A stretch of DNA of 64,000 nt from Diadophis punctatus similis (Eukaryota > Chordata > Lepidosauria > Squamata > Dipsadidae): positions 45,487,996-45,551,995 of the forward strand of contig JALIGW010000003.1 of NCBI GenBank assembly GCA_023053685.1, given 5' to 3'. This document shows positions 1 to 10,768 of this stretch, one piece after another; within the stretch, counting starts at the first letter, position 1, and each line of letters starts with the position of its first letter. The notes under the pieces are model-generated. The model ran no database searches, had not been told where the DNA came from, and saw nothing but the letters and a program-made list of their open reading frames with translations. The position numbers were made by a program, and so were the translations under genes.

Positions 1-713
1 TTTATTTAAAATTGATATGCAAAATTTCTGACTAGGATAAGTTAGTCTACACTGTTATCAACTAGAATGAGTAATTTTTTTCTCCCTACCTACTACTCCA
101 GACAATATCCTGTAATCACATGTATAGTTAAGCTCTATTCAGTCTTTCATGCAGGAGTCATCTGAGGCAGAAAACTATTTGGGTGCATCTGATGTGTAAA
201 TTATACAAGCATGTAACAAAAGGAACCAAGACCACAAAACTGATTAACTGCTGGATCCAAACTAGGAGTCAAAAAGATCTGAGGATTCAGTGTCTTCCCC
301 TGTTCTTGCACTTCTTGAAGTTTTTTTTAAAGTATCCTCTATTGCTGTTTGCAGCTAGGTTGACTTTTACTACATATACTCTGTTTACAAAGCTTTTCAG
401 CAGGAGAGAGTTGTTAGTATAAGCATTCTACTGAGATATAGCATGACGTGGTCAACATAGCATGTGACCTGAGCTTGAAGCAAAATCCTTTGGCAGTGAT
501 GAGAATTTTTGTCCTTAGGAAAGAAATCTGTTTCTAAATGGAAAAATTAAAAAAATCAGATGAGACATTTATGATTAACCAATTCCACCATTAAATTATT
601 TATGTAATGTCCTAAACAATCAGTCACCCTCTTCAGTCAAGGAAGGGACGTTTCTGACTAGCTATATATATTTGTTGAATAGATATTAAAGCTCCATAGC
701 ACTAGAGGGCTTT
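1..713. other. intergenic, nothing recognised
   Basis: AT-rich unique-looking sequence. The one plus-strand open frame (183-422) has no recognisable domain and looks like chance. Confidence 0.5.
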
Positions 714-1111
714 ATATAGCTCAGGGGTCACCAACCTTTCGGACCTCAGGGACCACTAAATTCATAATTTTAAATCCCGCGGACCACTAATATGAATTTT
801 AAAAAAAGATAAATAGTATTTAGTGCAATATAATACCGTGTTTCCCCGAAAATAAGACATGTCCCGAAACTAAGCCCCACAGGGCTTTTCGGGACATGCC
901 TTGAAATAAGCCACCCCCCGAAAATAAGCCCCCCCAACTACTTCTGCGGGAAAGGGGGGGGACATGCCGGGAGCCGCTCTTTTTACGGCGGCACTGTTTT
1001 GGCCCGGAAAGAGAGAGAGAGATCCCTCAAGAAGTTTCCCTACAAAGACCTGCTGAGAAAGAGAAGCGGTGAACTGCCAGACACTGGTAAGATAAGCGTC
1101 TGTCAGCCTGG

Positions 1112-1686
1112 TCCTCCCCCTCCCCTGCCTCACATACCACCCCCAAATTGTGCCCGAATATGTTACCAGCGTCTGGCAGTTCGCCGCTTCTCTTTTTGGG
1201 CAGGTCTTTGCAGGGAGAGGGGAGGAAGGGGGGGAAGGCCTCTTTCCGACCGGTTTATCGGTGCCTTCCCGTGATTTTTCTGCCTCGAGACCAGGCTGGT
1301 TAGAAAGAGCGTCGCTTTTTCTATAAAAAGAGCCTGGTCCCGACTTTCTCCCCTGGAAGATTGTCCGACAAAAGGATTGAAATGGAAAAGGCGAGTGCCG
1401 GTGGCTTTGTTAAAGCCGCTCGCATTGCCTTTGGAGAAGCCATTCTAGCGAATGGGGCTCTGACGGGGCGAAAAGGAAGCGCTCCGCTCTCGTTCTCTCC
1501 CAGCCTTAGCAAAGCCGGATTGCCTGCGCAGGGGACAAGGAACCCAGATGAGGGTCTCAGCTCGGGACCCCCAGGATCCCCCGAGCCCCGCTGGACCCTC
1601 AGAACTCCCCAAGGGTGGATTTCAGAGGCAGGTTCTTTCATCAAGAAACGTTTCACGTGTGCGGGTTTTGCAGGGGGAGAAAAGGC
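1112..1686 (+). repeat. left arm of long inverted repeat
   Basis: This stretch is the reverse complement of about 3329-3898 with only scattered differences; my reading suggests over 90% identity. An extra partial unit at 1045-1100 (AACTGCCAGACACTGGTAAG) is in direct orientation to its match at about 3803-3850, so the left side was rearranged after the arms formed. Confidence 0.75.
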
Positions 1687-3239
1687 GAGCAGAAACGGTA
1701 GCTTTGGGCGCAATCCAAAGCGATCCAAATCTGAAATCTGGATATAGCATGGAAATAGAGTTCTGCAAATTTGTGCCGTTCATGCCTGTCTTTGAATCAA
1801 AGTAACAGTGGACTGGGTTTTAATAATATTAGCAATAAATAAAATAAGACAAAATAAAATAAAAGTTAAAAAAAGAGATCCACTCCTTCTAAGCACGGAA
1901 CATTTATAAAGTCTACAGATTCTCACACCTGGATTGCCATGAAGATGACAACATCACGCTCTTAGAAGTTTCAGAATGTATCGTATTTCTATTTGCTATT
2001 TCTGTTTCTCCAGCCCCCACCCTCTGTGCCCCAGCTGGCGCGAGAATTGCCAAATCAGGATCCCGGTGGGTCCCTGGGATACTGCTTGGTCCCCCTGAAG
2101 AAATCGGGAAGAGAGCGAGGAAAAACCATAGTTGGTTGCGAGGTTAGAATTTCCCTGCACAGAGACCTTTGGCAGGCACTCTGGTACGAAATTCAATCTC
2201 TATTTTTTATGAGAAGTAAACCTTCTAAATAAATTTTATTAGGGGCAACCAATATATTTTTCTAGTCGCTCCCTTTGTTCCAGCCCTACGTGTGTGTAAC
2301 AATCTAAAACCTATTTATGGTGGGAAAAAAAGCCGGATCCGTCATAGAAAACCCTTTACTTTACAGGGAAAGTGATTTTTCCCAAGCACGCCCTTGTCAT
2401 GGTGGAGATTTGGGGACCAGAGCGCTAAGCTGAGCCTTGTTAGGGACTTCACTTTGCCTGATCAGGTGGAAAATACCTTCCATTATCCACAGAATGGACT
2501 GACTGGCACTTTTCTGGCTGCGGAGGGGCGGGGGGGCCGCGGATAAAGCGAGGGGCGATGGAAAGGAAAACGGGGGGGGATGATGAGGGGCGGCCCATGA
2601 GAGGCTTCTGTAAGGCTTCATTCTGGCAGCATCAAATCTTCCTTCCCAAATCTTTGGATCGCAAAGCCAAAGAGGACGGCGGGGGTTGCAGGGGAGGAAC
2701 TAGGGCAAATCTGACTCTGGCAACCCAAGCTGCCCTTTTTTCCTTCTCCGCTTTAGAGCCCTTGGGTTCCTTCCCTTCCTTTTCTCTTTTAGCTTCCTTT
2801 TTTCTTTTCCCAACCCCTTGATCCCACGCTTTCAACTCTCGGAAGGAATGCTTTAGTTTGTTTATCCTGCTACAAAAATCAAGAGCAATAGAAAGGTCAT
2901 AAAAAGCAACGTGCCATCCATCACGCCGCAGCCTTGCTTTCCCTCGGCTTCATGTGATTTGCCCTCAGGAGGGAAGGAAGGCCCGCAGTCAGTCCTTGCC
3001 CCCACAGGCTTAGTCCTACTCCCTTAAGAGAAGGAGGCAGGGGGCTGTCGGTACAGAGGAAAGCAACCCCTCGCAGCCGTTCTTGAGCCACGGCTCCCGG
3101 TCTCAAACCGCACCCGCAGACTGGCGCCCCTGTGCAGCATCCTGAGCTGAGAAGCAGCGGGAAATCCATTCTCCGTGGTTGGGGGGGCATAGGTACTTGC
3201 ATGGTGGGAGATAAGAGATCTCAAGGCACCCAGACATGT

Positions 3240-3242
<3 letters not shown>

Positions 3243-3295
<53 letters not shown>
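3243..3295. repeat. (CA)n microsatellite
   Basis: Uninterrupted CA dinucleotides, about 26 units, in the centre of the fold-back element. Confidence 0.95.
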
Positions 3296-3299
<4 letters not shown>

Positions 3300-3328
3300 G
3301 ATTAGAACCCTCCCCTCTGGAAGAATCC

Positions 3329-3898
3329 CCTTTTCTTCCCCTGCAAAACCTGCACACGTCAAATGTTTCTTGATGAAAGAACCTGCCTCTGAAATCCACC
3401 CTTGGGGAGTTCTGGGGGTCCAGCGGGGCTCGGGGGATCCTGGGTGTCCCGAGCCAAGACCCTCATCTGGGTTCCTTGTCCCCTGCGCAGGCAATCCGGC
3501 TTTGCTAAGGCTGGGAGAGAACGAGAGCGGAGCGCTTCCCTTTCGCCCCGTCAGAGCCCCATTCGCTAGAATGGCCTCTCCAAAGGCAATGCGAGCGGCT
3601 TTAACAAAGCCACCGGCACTCGCCTTTTCCATTTCAATCCTTTTGTCGGACAATCTTCCAGGGGAGAAAGTCGGGACCAGGCTCTTTTTGTAGAAAAAGC
3701 AATGCTCTTTCTAACCAGCCTGGTCTCGAGGCGGAGAAATCATGGGAAGGCACCGATAAAACGGTCGGAAAGAGGCCTCTCCCCTTCCTCCCCTCTCCCT
3801 GCAAAGACCTGCCCCAAAAGAAAAGCTGCGAACTGCCAGACGCTGGTAACGTTCGGGCACAGTTTGGGGGTGGTATGTGAGGCAGGGGAGGGGGAGGG
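3329..3898 (-). repeat. right arm of long inverted repeat
   Basis: Mirror of 1112-1686. An open frame of about 210 codons crosses this arm and a CA microsatellite on the minus strand (3024-3653). Its N-terminal part, DKRIEMEKASAGG, is also open in the left arm. High GC and near-identity explain the shared openness without a coding role. Confidence 0.75.
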
Positions 3899-4386
3899 AA
3901 CATGCCAGAAGCCGCTTTTTGGGGCGGCCACTTTTTTGGCCAGGAGAGAGAGAGAGAGAGAGAGCAAGAGAGAGGCGGGTGTGTGCACCCCCCACGGGAC
4001 TAGCTCGGCTCCTCTGGGCTCTGCCTACGCGCTTCTGCCTGCGAGGAAGAGGGGGCAAGCCCAGAGCAGCCAAGCCAGTCCCGCGGGGGGTGCACCTAGC
4101 CGCCTTTCCCTCTCCCTCTCCCTCACCCGTTCCTTGCCTGAGCCCGGCTAGAAGCCAAACTTCCACCCGGGCTCAGCTGCAGAAGCAGCCGGGCACACGC
4201 TCACTCGCCGGCCTGCGCCCGTCCCTGTTGCTGCCCCTTTGGTACTTCCTTCTGCCGCCACCTCGCTCACTCACTTGCCACCCCGCCCCGCCCCATCATT
4301 CGCCCGAAACCTCCAAACTCCGCCCCACCGCGAAACGCACCACTTACTGAAGTTTGACAGCTCTGGGCTTTCCCTCAGCTAGGGGG

Positions 4387-4479
4387 AAAAATCTTGCATA
4401 GTGCAGAAACTCTTCTCGCTTCGAGAACTTGCTAATTGCTTGTCTCGCGAGAAGAGTTTCTGCACTATGCAAGATTTTT
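4387..4479. repeat. perfect 32-bp hairpin
   Basis: The arms 4387-4418 and 4448-4479 are exact reverse complements across a 29-base loop. A second, interrupted pair (TTACTGAAGTTTG near 4345 and CAAACTTCAGTAA near 4517) extends the fold outward. It lies inside the right flank of the fold-back element and may be a smaller palindromic MITE. Confidence 0.8.
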
Positions 4480-4744
4480 TTCCCCTAAACAGATTAGCCG
4501 AGAGACCACGGAGCTGCCAAACTTCAGTAAGTGGTGTGTCCCGGCCTGCCTGCACCCCAAAAATAATAAGCCATCCCCCGAAAATAAGGCCAGGGGCATT
4601 TTTGGGGGGTCAAAAAAATATAAGCCCCTGTCTTATTTTCGGGGAAACACGGTAGATGCAAATAATTTTTCTGTGGACCACCAAAATTTTCTTGTGGACC
4701 ACCAGTGGTCCACGGACCACTGATTGGTGACCACTGATGTAGCT

Positions 4745-6070
4745 ATCGTTTACATTTATTGTACTTTATCTATTCATCTCATTCATTAATCAAAGGTCCA
4801 GTTGGAAGTAGGGACTCTAGGAGTAGCTGTGGGAAGCAACCTGACTTCAGAAGAACCTCCTGCTCAATACTGCATTGAAGAGAGAATGCCATGCTACCAT
4901 GATGTGTTAGATTTCTCTAATCATTATTAATTAAATTCTCTATAACCCTAGATAACTTATATTTCCATTGTCTCCCTTAACTGTCTTTGTTTTGGACTTA
5001 CTTAACACCTGTGAACATCTCTACGATTTGATCTCTATGATTTGATCATTCCAATTATTGAGAAACTTGGCATCATATCTACACCACATGCATTCTTATT
5101 TTTTGTCTGTATTTTTTCCCCACAAGTCATTCTGGAAGGTCTACCAACCCCAGATAGCAGAGACAGTGCTTGCAGTTTCTCACTGAGTACAACTCAGAGA
5201 GCTTGTAAACAAGATCACCAGAGACATATACATGCAGATTTTCCCAAACAATACAGGCTTTTAAAGAAACAGCACCCTGAATTAATTATGTAATTCACTT
5301 GATCTAGAGATGACTTGCCACCAAAGTCCTTGGCTGGTATACAAAATGCTAAAAATCTAAAAAGAAATCAAAAGATATAAATCATAAATATGGCAAATCT
5401 AATTAAAGTTATTTTATCACTTTGGCAAGAGGCTTAAACCTTTTAAAATGGAAAAAACACAACAACAATGTAGCCCAACTGAAAATGATATTTTACAAAC
5501 TTTATGTCTCATTTGTAAAGTAGAAGAACAGCATTAAATGGCAGATCAGTCAAATTGGGCTATGGAGGCTACTATACATAGCAACCCAGAATATGAAGAT
5601 TATCAAGCAATCCTTCCAGAACAAGTTGAAAACCATTAATTGAACTGGACGAACCATTCATAAACAAGAACTGTATTATTTAAATTATTGTTGAATCCAC
5701 TCAGCCCTTCTTTCATTGCCTTAACTTTCTGTCCTTTAAATGCACCTTCCATATTTTGTAAAGAATGTGACTGTCAGGTTCCAGGAAGTTGTTGGAATAA
5801 AAAGGCTCGAACACACATGTCCTGTACACGAAATCCTTTAATTCACCAACTCCTGGCACTCACCAACCATCATTACATGAATGAGAACCTTGTCAGCAAC
5901 AACTTCCCAGTGATTCCTCCACCTATTTCGCATATAGCACGCCCCACCCCATGACTCCACCCTCTCCCGGCGTTAAGCCATGATCGCTCAGCTGCTCGGC
6001 TAACAGTGACCACTGAATTTCAATTTTTCTTGAAATTCAGAATTGTTATTGAGATCTTTTAAATTGGGAT
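4745..6070. other. intergenic, mostly unrecognised
   Basis: No convincing gene. A plus-strand stretch at 5106-5292 is preceded by a pyrimidine tract and stays open to a stop, so it could be a terminal exon (see findings). The stretch 5770-6010 has a run resembling a degraded LTR or SINE that I could not place. Confidence 0.4.
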
Positions 6071-6355
6071 GGGACAACTAGCCATGGCCATCTCGTCGCA
6101 ACAACCTCTCCACAGGACAACTCACCACAGTCAATTTGCCAGAGGACAATTTCACGCAACATGATAAATGTTATCCGCCACTGTTTCTTCAACATTATTT
6201 CTATTTTTGTGGAAATTGACAAAAAGGAAAATAATGTCAAAGAAAGAGCAGTGGATAACATTTAATGTGCTGAGTTATCCCACGTGGAATTGTCCTGGGG
6301 CAAGTTGGCCGTGGCAAGATGGCCATGGTGAGATGGCCATGGCAAGTTGGCTAAA
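6071..6355. mobile_element. palindromic MITE-like element
   Basis: The two halves are imperfect reverse complements centred near 6208. AATGTTATCCGCCACTG at 6168 pairs with CAGTGGATAACATT at about 6250, and GCCATGGCCATCTCG near 6080 pairs with the iterated AGATGGCCATGG block at 6318-6345. Nothing in it looks coding. Confidence 0.55.
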
Positions 6356-7396
6356 TATATGGAACGTCCTGTGTGAAGCCATACTCCCGGTTTCAAACAT
6401 TAGTTGCCGCCGCCCCCATCTCACAATGGTGTAGGCAACTCTGTTTTACATCTAGAAAATTGCCAGAAAAATCTGAAACAAAAGGCTTTTGCTAAGAGTA
6501 TATAAAAAGCTGGTAGTTGAGGTAAAGTGATAGCTCAAGCTATCATTTTTGCATTAAAATCCTTATCTAGATCTTGACACGAAATCAGTTCCACATTGCA
6601 AAACAAATTCAATACTCCTCCCTATTCTTATTTAGAAATGTAGCATCTAAACTTGTTTACCAGGTTGTCCAAGTTTCCAAGAGCCTCATCCACAGGTTAT
6701 AAACTTGTTCTTGAGTTAACTGTACTGCAATGTATTTAAATTCCTTCAGATATGAATCTTGGATTCTAAAGATCAGATTGAACACTCATATGGAAACCAG
6801 ACATGATCGGATGAAGGGAATATATTTCACTTCTACCCAATTCCAAATGTTAGCATTTTCCGAAAGGAAAGGAAAAAGCAACAGTTAAATTGCAGTAGTT
6901 ATCTAAAGCCTCCAAAATTTACTTTCTTGGTTATTATAAACCTGATAGAAGTGGTTATTTGAGGAACTGTGTCTCCCAGGTTATATCTACCTGTCCCATT
7001 GGGAGAGGCAGGTTACAAGTTCTATCTATGAAAGAGTGTTTTATGGAAATAATCTAGTTATCTAAGGAATGGAGGAGAGAAAATAAGGAAAGAGGATGTG
7101 TCCACATTACAAAATTACTGGATACATGCAATACAGGAATGGCCTTCCCCTACTGGAAAAGTGATGAAATAGCAAGTCACCATCATTAAAAAAAACAAAA
7201 AAACTATTAGTTGAGTGAGATCAACTTTTTCCTGTACATGAGGGCTAGTAACCCATCATAGAAGCTAATTAATCTAGGCATCAAGTCATTTTTCCCACTT
7301 CTGGCAGAAAATGCCTGGGTGCAGCTCTGCGACCTGGATTACAAACGTCCTGCAATAGTGATAGAGGTGACATCCAGAGCACTGATGCAGAAAGTC
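6356..7396. other. intergenic with an unclassified dispersed repeat
   Basis: No gene seen. The segment 7225-7396 is similar to 13160-13300 (shared AACC..CCATAGA.GCTAAT and CATCAAGTC.TTTTTCC.CTTCTG). This is therefore a dispersed repeat, into which the L1-like element at 7414 inserted. Confidence 0.4.
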
Positions 7397-7413
7397 AAGA
7401 AGTGAATTTGACT
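7397..7413 (+). repeat. 17-bp target-site duplication, left copy
   Basis: AAGAAGTGAATTTGACT occurs here and again at 9742-9758, directly after the A-rich tail of the L1-like insertion. Removing the insertion joins the flanks into one continuous host sequence. Confidence 0.85.
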
Positions 7414-7483
7414 TTTTTAATTCTGGATTATAACAACTGATAGTGATTTGGCGTTTTCAGTGTAATTTTTTGGAACTATAACA

Positions 7484-8587
7484 ATGGCTTCAAAGTATGG
7501 AATGATTGCCTTGAATAAAAGGCCTATTTACCCCTCTGCTTATACTTCTAAAATGCAACTTGCTACTGAACCGACACCTCCACAAGTTTTGACATCGGAA
7601 AATTTATTAAATACTTTAAAGATTATGAAACAAGACCTAATTTTGGAATTTAATCAAAAAATTACTGAAATAGAAAAAAAAATGCAGGACGCTTTAAAAA
7701 ATATGGAAAAGCAGCTACGGATGGACATGTTAGAGGTTTGCAAAGGTTTAGCAACAAATGTTGATTTTTTGGAGGACTGTATTGAAACAAATAAACAAGC
7801 GTTGGCAACCTCGGTGGAATATATAAATAAATTTAAAAAGGATATTGCAAATTTTGAAACAGAGGTGTTGATGTCACAGTTTAGAAGAACGCAATTTGCT
7901 ATTAGAGTAAGGGGGTTGAAAGAAGGTTTATATGATGATTTGAAGGGAAGAATGATTGAGGCCTTGGTACAGGTTTCTGGAATTTCTAAAGATGAGTTGG
8001 CTACACAAATTGAAAAGATATACAGGGTCAACTCGTGGCACGCAAAACAAAAACATTTACCAAGGGACATTGTTATATATTTTACCACAAGAGTTTTACG
8101 GAACAGAATTATTCAGGCGACATTTAAGAATAATCTTCAGGTGAATGGTCAGGAACTTAGGATTTGGAAAGAAATTCCCTTTAAAATGCTTAAAGCTAGA
8201 AAAGAATTTACTTTTTTGATTGATGAACTTAAAAGATTGAATTTACAATACAAATGGGAAGTACCAACAGGAGTTACGGTGAAATTTTTGGAGAAAAGAT
8301 ACCGGCTGAATACGATAAACAAAGCTACTGAATTTTATGTTAATATTTTAAAGGCTGATATATCTAAAATTCCAGAAGAAAGACGTATGAATGTAGAAGA
8401 AGACAAGGAGGAAAAGTCATCCTTATCGGATCAAAATGAAATAACTTCAAAGAGTCAAAGTGAATCGCAGAGCCAGAGAGATGTGAAAAAGGAGATGGAG
8501 TATTGGGATCAGATGGAAGAAGAGCTGATAAATTCAAAATCATCAAGATACAAAAGGAGGCAACCAATAAGATATAAAGAGAAGTAG
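7484..8587 (+). CDS. L1-type ORF1 protein (RNA-binding nucleic-acid chaperone)
   Basis: An intact 367-residue frame. In L1 elements ORF1p forms trimers that coat the element RNA and is needed for retrotransposition. Layout: a polar N-terminus (1-40), a heptad-rich coiled coil (about 41-133), an RRM-like domain from about 134 (FRRTQFAIRVRGL) to 220 containing LPRDIVIYF, and a C-terminal domain (about 222-295: KEIPFKMLKARKEF). The last 70 residues are acidic then basic, ending RRQPIRYKEK. The start ATG follows AACTATAACA, an acceptable initiation context, 70 bases from the 5' end of the insertion. Absence of any stop or frameshift over 1.1 kb in AT-rich DNA argues for recent activity or selection. 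The protein itself has no enzymatic domain, so mobility would need ORF2 supplied by another L1. Confidence 0.88.
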   Translation: MASKYGMIALNKRPIYPSAYTSKMQLATEPTPPQVLTSENLLNTLKIMKQDLILEFNQKITEIEKKMQDALKNMEKQLRMDMLEVCKGLATNVDFLEDCIETNKQALATSVEYINKFKKDIANFETEVLMSQFRRTQFAIRVRGLKEGLYDDLKGRMIEALVQVSGISKDELATQIEKIYRVNSWHAKQKHLPRDIVIYFTTRVLRNRIIQATFKNNLQVNGQELRIWKEIPFKMLKARKEFTFLIDELKRLNLQYKWEVPTGVTVKFLEKRYRLNTINKATEFYVNILKADISKIPEERRMNVEEDKEEKSSLSDQNEITSKSQSESQSQRDVKKEMEYWDQMEEELINSKSSRYKRRQPIRYKEK

Positions 8588-9009
8588 TGTTGATATGTAT
8601 TAGATGGATAGAGATAATATAATCGTATTTTCTTCTTCTCCTTTTTTTTAATTGTTGTTTCTTCTTTTCTTCTTTCTTTTCTTAAAAGGAAAGAGGGGAA
8701 AAATTTTTTTTTCTTTTTTTCTTTTTTTTAAATAATTTTTTAAGAATTGGAAATTTTTAATTTTTAATTAAAACTATTAAGTTATAAATTACTACAATTA
8801 GATTTTAAAATTTGTTTTAAAGGAAGGATTTTTTTTCTTTTCATTTGTTTTAGGTTTTTGTTTTTCTCTCTCTTCTAGATTTTTACTATTATTATTATTG
8901 TTATTATTATTATCATTACTATTGTTATTAATTTTATTGTTATTATTGTTATTATTATTATTAATATTAATATTACCTTTAAGGATATTTTTTTTATTAT
9001 GAATTAACA

Positions 9010-9372
9010 AGTTGTTGAACAATAATATTATGTGGTTATGATGAAATTCAAAAGCTTTATTATTTAATATGTAGACATGTAATATTTTTTTATTTGAGCT
9101 AATAAGTTGTTGTATAATAATGTTGTTATGTGAAATTTAAAGGTATTATTATTTAATATTTTTTTATTATGAATCAAAGTTGTTGTATAATATTATGTTA
9201 TGATGAAACTTAAAAGTTTTATTATTTAATATGTAGACATGTAATACTTTTTTAGTTTTACTTGAGTTAATAAGTTGCTTTAGAATAATATGTTGTTATG
9301 ATGAAATTTAAAGATATTATTATTTAATATCTTGATATTAGCTATGTAAAATTTTCTTGGTTTTAGTTAATC
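9010..9372 (+). repeat. four diverged tandem units in the L1-like 3' UTR
   Basis: Units begin near 9010, 9106, 9179 and 9275. They share GTTGTTGTATAATA, ATGATGAAA and TATTATTTAATAT blocks; the second unit is shorter (about 73 against 96 bases). Confidence 0.7.
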
Positions 9373-9741
9373 ATTATCATTAACGTTTTTTTTTTTTTTA
9401 AGATTTAGTATTATTAATAATTTTTATAGATCTAGAAAGTGGATTGAAAAGAGGAGGGAGAAACTGTTTTCCTTCCTTTGTACAACCCAGATTATATATA
9501 TTAATATATTTTTATTTTTTATTTTTTAGAATTATATGGGAAATAATATAAAGTATAGAAATGTAATTTGGAGTTGAGGGGTTTTTCTTTTTTCTTTCTT
9601 CTTCTGTAATTACTGATATTATGCCCTGTGTTCTCTCTGGGAAGTCTGGGGGGGGAGGGGGGGAGGGCAGGGGGTGGGGGTGGGGAGAAAAATTAAAAAA
9701 TGTTTGTACTCTGTACTAATAAAACTTTTTCAATAAAAAAA

Positions 9742-9758
9742 AAGAAGTGAATTTGACT
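9742..9758 (+). repeat. 17-bp target-site duplication, right copy
   Basis: Exact copy of 7397-7413, immediately downstream of the A tail. Confidence 0.85.
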
Positions 9759-10269
9759 GAGCATAAGTACATGCCCATTTGTGTGATAAGAGAGGCGAAA
9801 CACCACTATTTCTTCTCTCTTATCGCCTCAGGATGTTACGGCCTTGCTTCCGGTCAATTTCCTGTTTGGAAAGAACCAACGTCAAGCGCTCTAGCCCAGA
9901 TGATGTAATCAATTGCAAGATTTTGCTGAGAGTCATCCAGATTGGTTTAAGTCTTGACTCCACATAGACAGGATCCAGGATGCTATCATCTTACTTGGTT
10001 ACCTGAGATTCTTCTTGCCCTCTGATCACCAGTTAACTGTCTAGGGTACTCTCTCAGGTATCCCTGCCCCTCTTGCTTCTAAAGGGGAGACAATTCTCTG
10101 GATCTGGTAAACATATTGACACTTCATTGTGGAAGGACATGCTACTCGTGGCCTTGAAAGAGGCTCTGGTGAATCCCCTTCCTTAAGCCCTCTTTGGATT
10201 TGGAACTACTAGACAATTATCTGGTCTCCAAATTTCCGTTTTGGGGAAAGGTGAGGCAGTGATGGGGAA
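9759..10269. other. continuation of host repeat; nothing recognised
   Basis: Continues the sequence interrupted by the L1-like element. A small hairpin (GATAAGAGAGGCGA / CTCTCTTATCGCC) lies at 9786-9830. No gene seen. Confidence 0.4.
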
Positions 10270-10768
10270 GCAGCTATGGAGTACCTTGAAATTTTGGGCT
10301 TAGACAACTTAGAACTACGTCACCTTCGATCTGATCTAAATGTAATTCATAAAATCATCTGCCACAATGTCCTACCTGTCAATGACTACTTCAGCTTCAA
10401 CCGCAACAATACACGAGCACACAATAGATACAAACTTAATGTAAACCGCTCCAAACTTGACTGCAGAAAATACGACTTCAGCAACAGAGTGAGCAATGCC
10501 TGGAATGCACTACCTGACTCTGTGGTTTCATCCCCAAACCCCAAAAACTTTAACCTTAGACTGTTAACTGTCGACCTCACCCCATTCCTAAGAGGTCTGT
10601 AAGGGGCGTGCATAAGCGCACCATTGTGCCTACCGTCCCTGTCTTACTGTCCTATTGTCCTCATTTATCTGTACTTACTTTGCTTATGTTTATGTTTATA
10701 CCTATACCTGCTATCCTGTACATGTTTGACAAATTAATAAAATAAAATAAAATAAATAAACAAATAAA
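10270..10768 (+). mobile_element. LINE 3' end (CR1/L2/L3 clade), truncated
   Basis: A 5'-truncated LINE. The frame 10276-10602 is the last 108 residues of a reverse-transcriptase polyprotein: LRSDLNVIHKI, FSNRVSNAWNALPDSVV and LRGL stop. A 3' UTR (GGGGCGTGCATAAGCGCACC) and an ATAAA-rich tail follow. The same end is at 21235-22082 and 32444-32755. Confidence 0.85.

Larger units (their letters stand above)
836..4652. mobile_element. TA-flanked fold-back DNA element
   Basis: Termini CCGTGTTTCCCCGAAAATAA and its complement are inverted and flanked by TA on both sides, at 834-835 and 4653-4654. The motif GAAAATAAGCC is iterated near both ends. The GC-rich interior contains two long inverted arms (1112-1686 and 3329-3898) round a 1.6-kb centre. 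The overlapping open frames in the two arms are mirror copies of each other and match no protein I know, so I do not call them genes. The termini resemble those at 50740 and 58338, which suggests a related family. Confidence 0.65.
722..4736. mobile_element. hAT-like non-autonomous element hosting a second element
   Basis: The left end CAGGGGTCACCAACC and the right end GGTGACCACTG are imperfect inverted repeats. They are flanked by 8-bp direct repeats, ATATAGCT at 714-721 and ATGTAGCT at 4737-4744 (7 of 8 match). Short CA/TG-type ends and an 8-bp duplication are the hAT signature. Its own sequence is only about 110 bases on the left and 80 on the right, rich in GGACCACT motifs. The rest is a later insertion (836-4652). 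No transposase frame is visible. Confidence 0.7.
7414..9741 (+). mobile_element. ORF1-only L1-type retrotransposon (HAL1-like)
   Basis: A 2.33-kb insertion bounded by 17-bp direct repeats. Order: a 70-base 5' UTR, an intact ORF1 (7484-8587), 1.15 kb of AT-rich 3' UTR with four diverged tandem units (9010-9372), a G-rich tract (about 9640-9690), AATAAA and an A tail. No endonuclease or reverse-transcriptase sequence is present in any frame. Long target duplications and an A tail are the hallmarks of LINE-machinery insertion. In mammals, L1 derivatives with ORF1 but no ORF2 are called HAL1. Whether this is a family or a single ORF2-deleted copy cannot be decided from one locus. Confidence 0.8.

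Noticed and set aside
1361..1747. Open frame with DKRIEMEKASAGG, repeated at 3024-3653
   Set aside because: Both copies lie in inverted arms of a GC-rich fold-back element; openness is shared because the arms are near-identical, and the minus-strand frame runs through a CA repeat.
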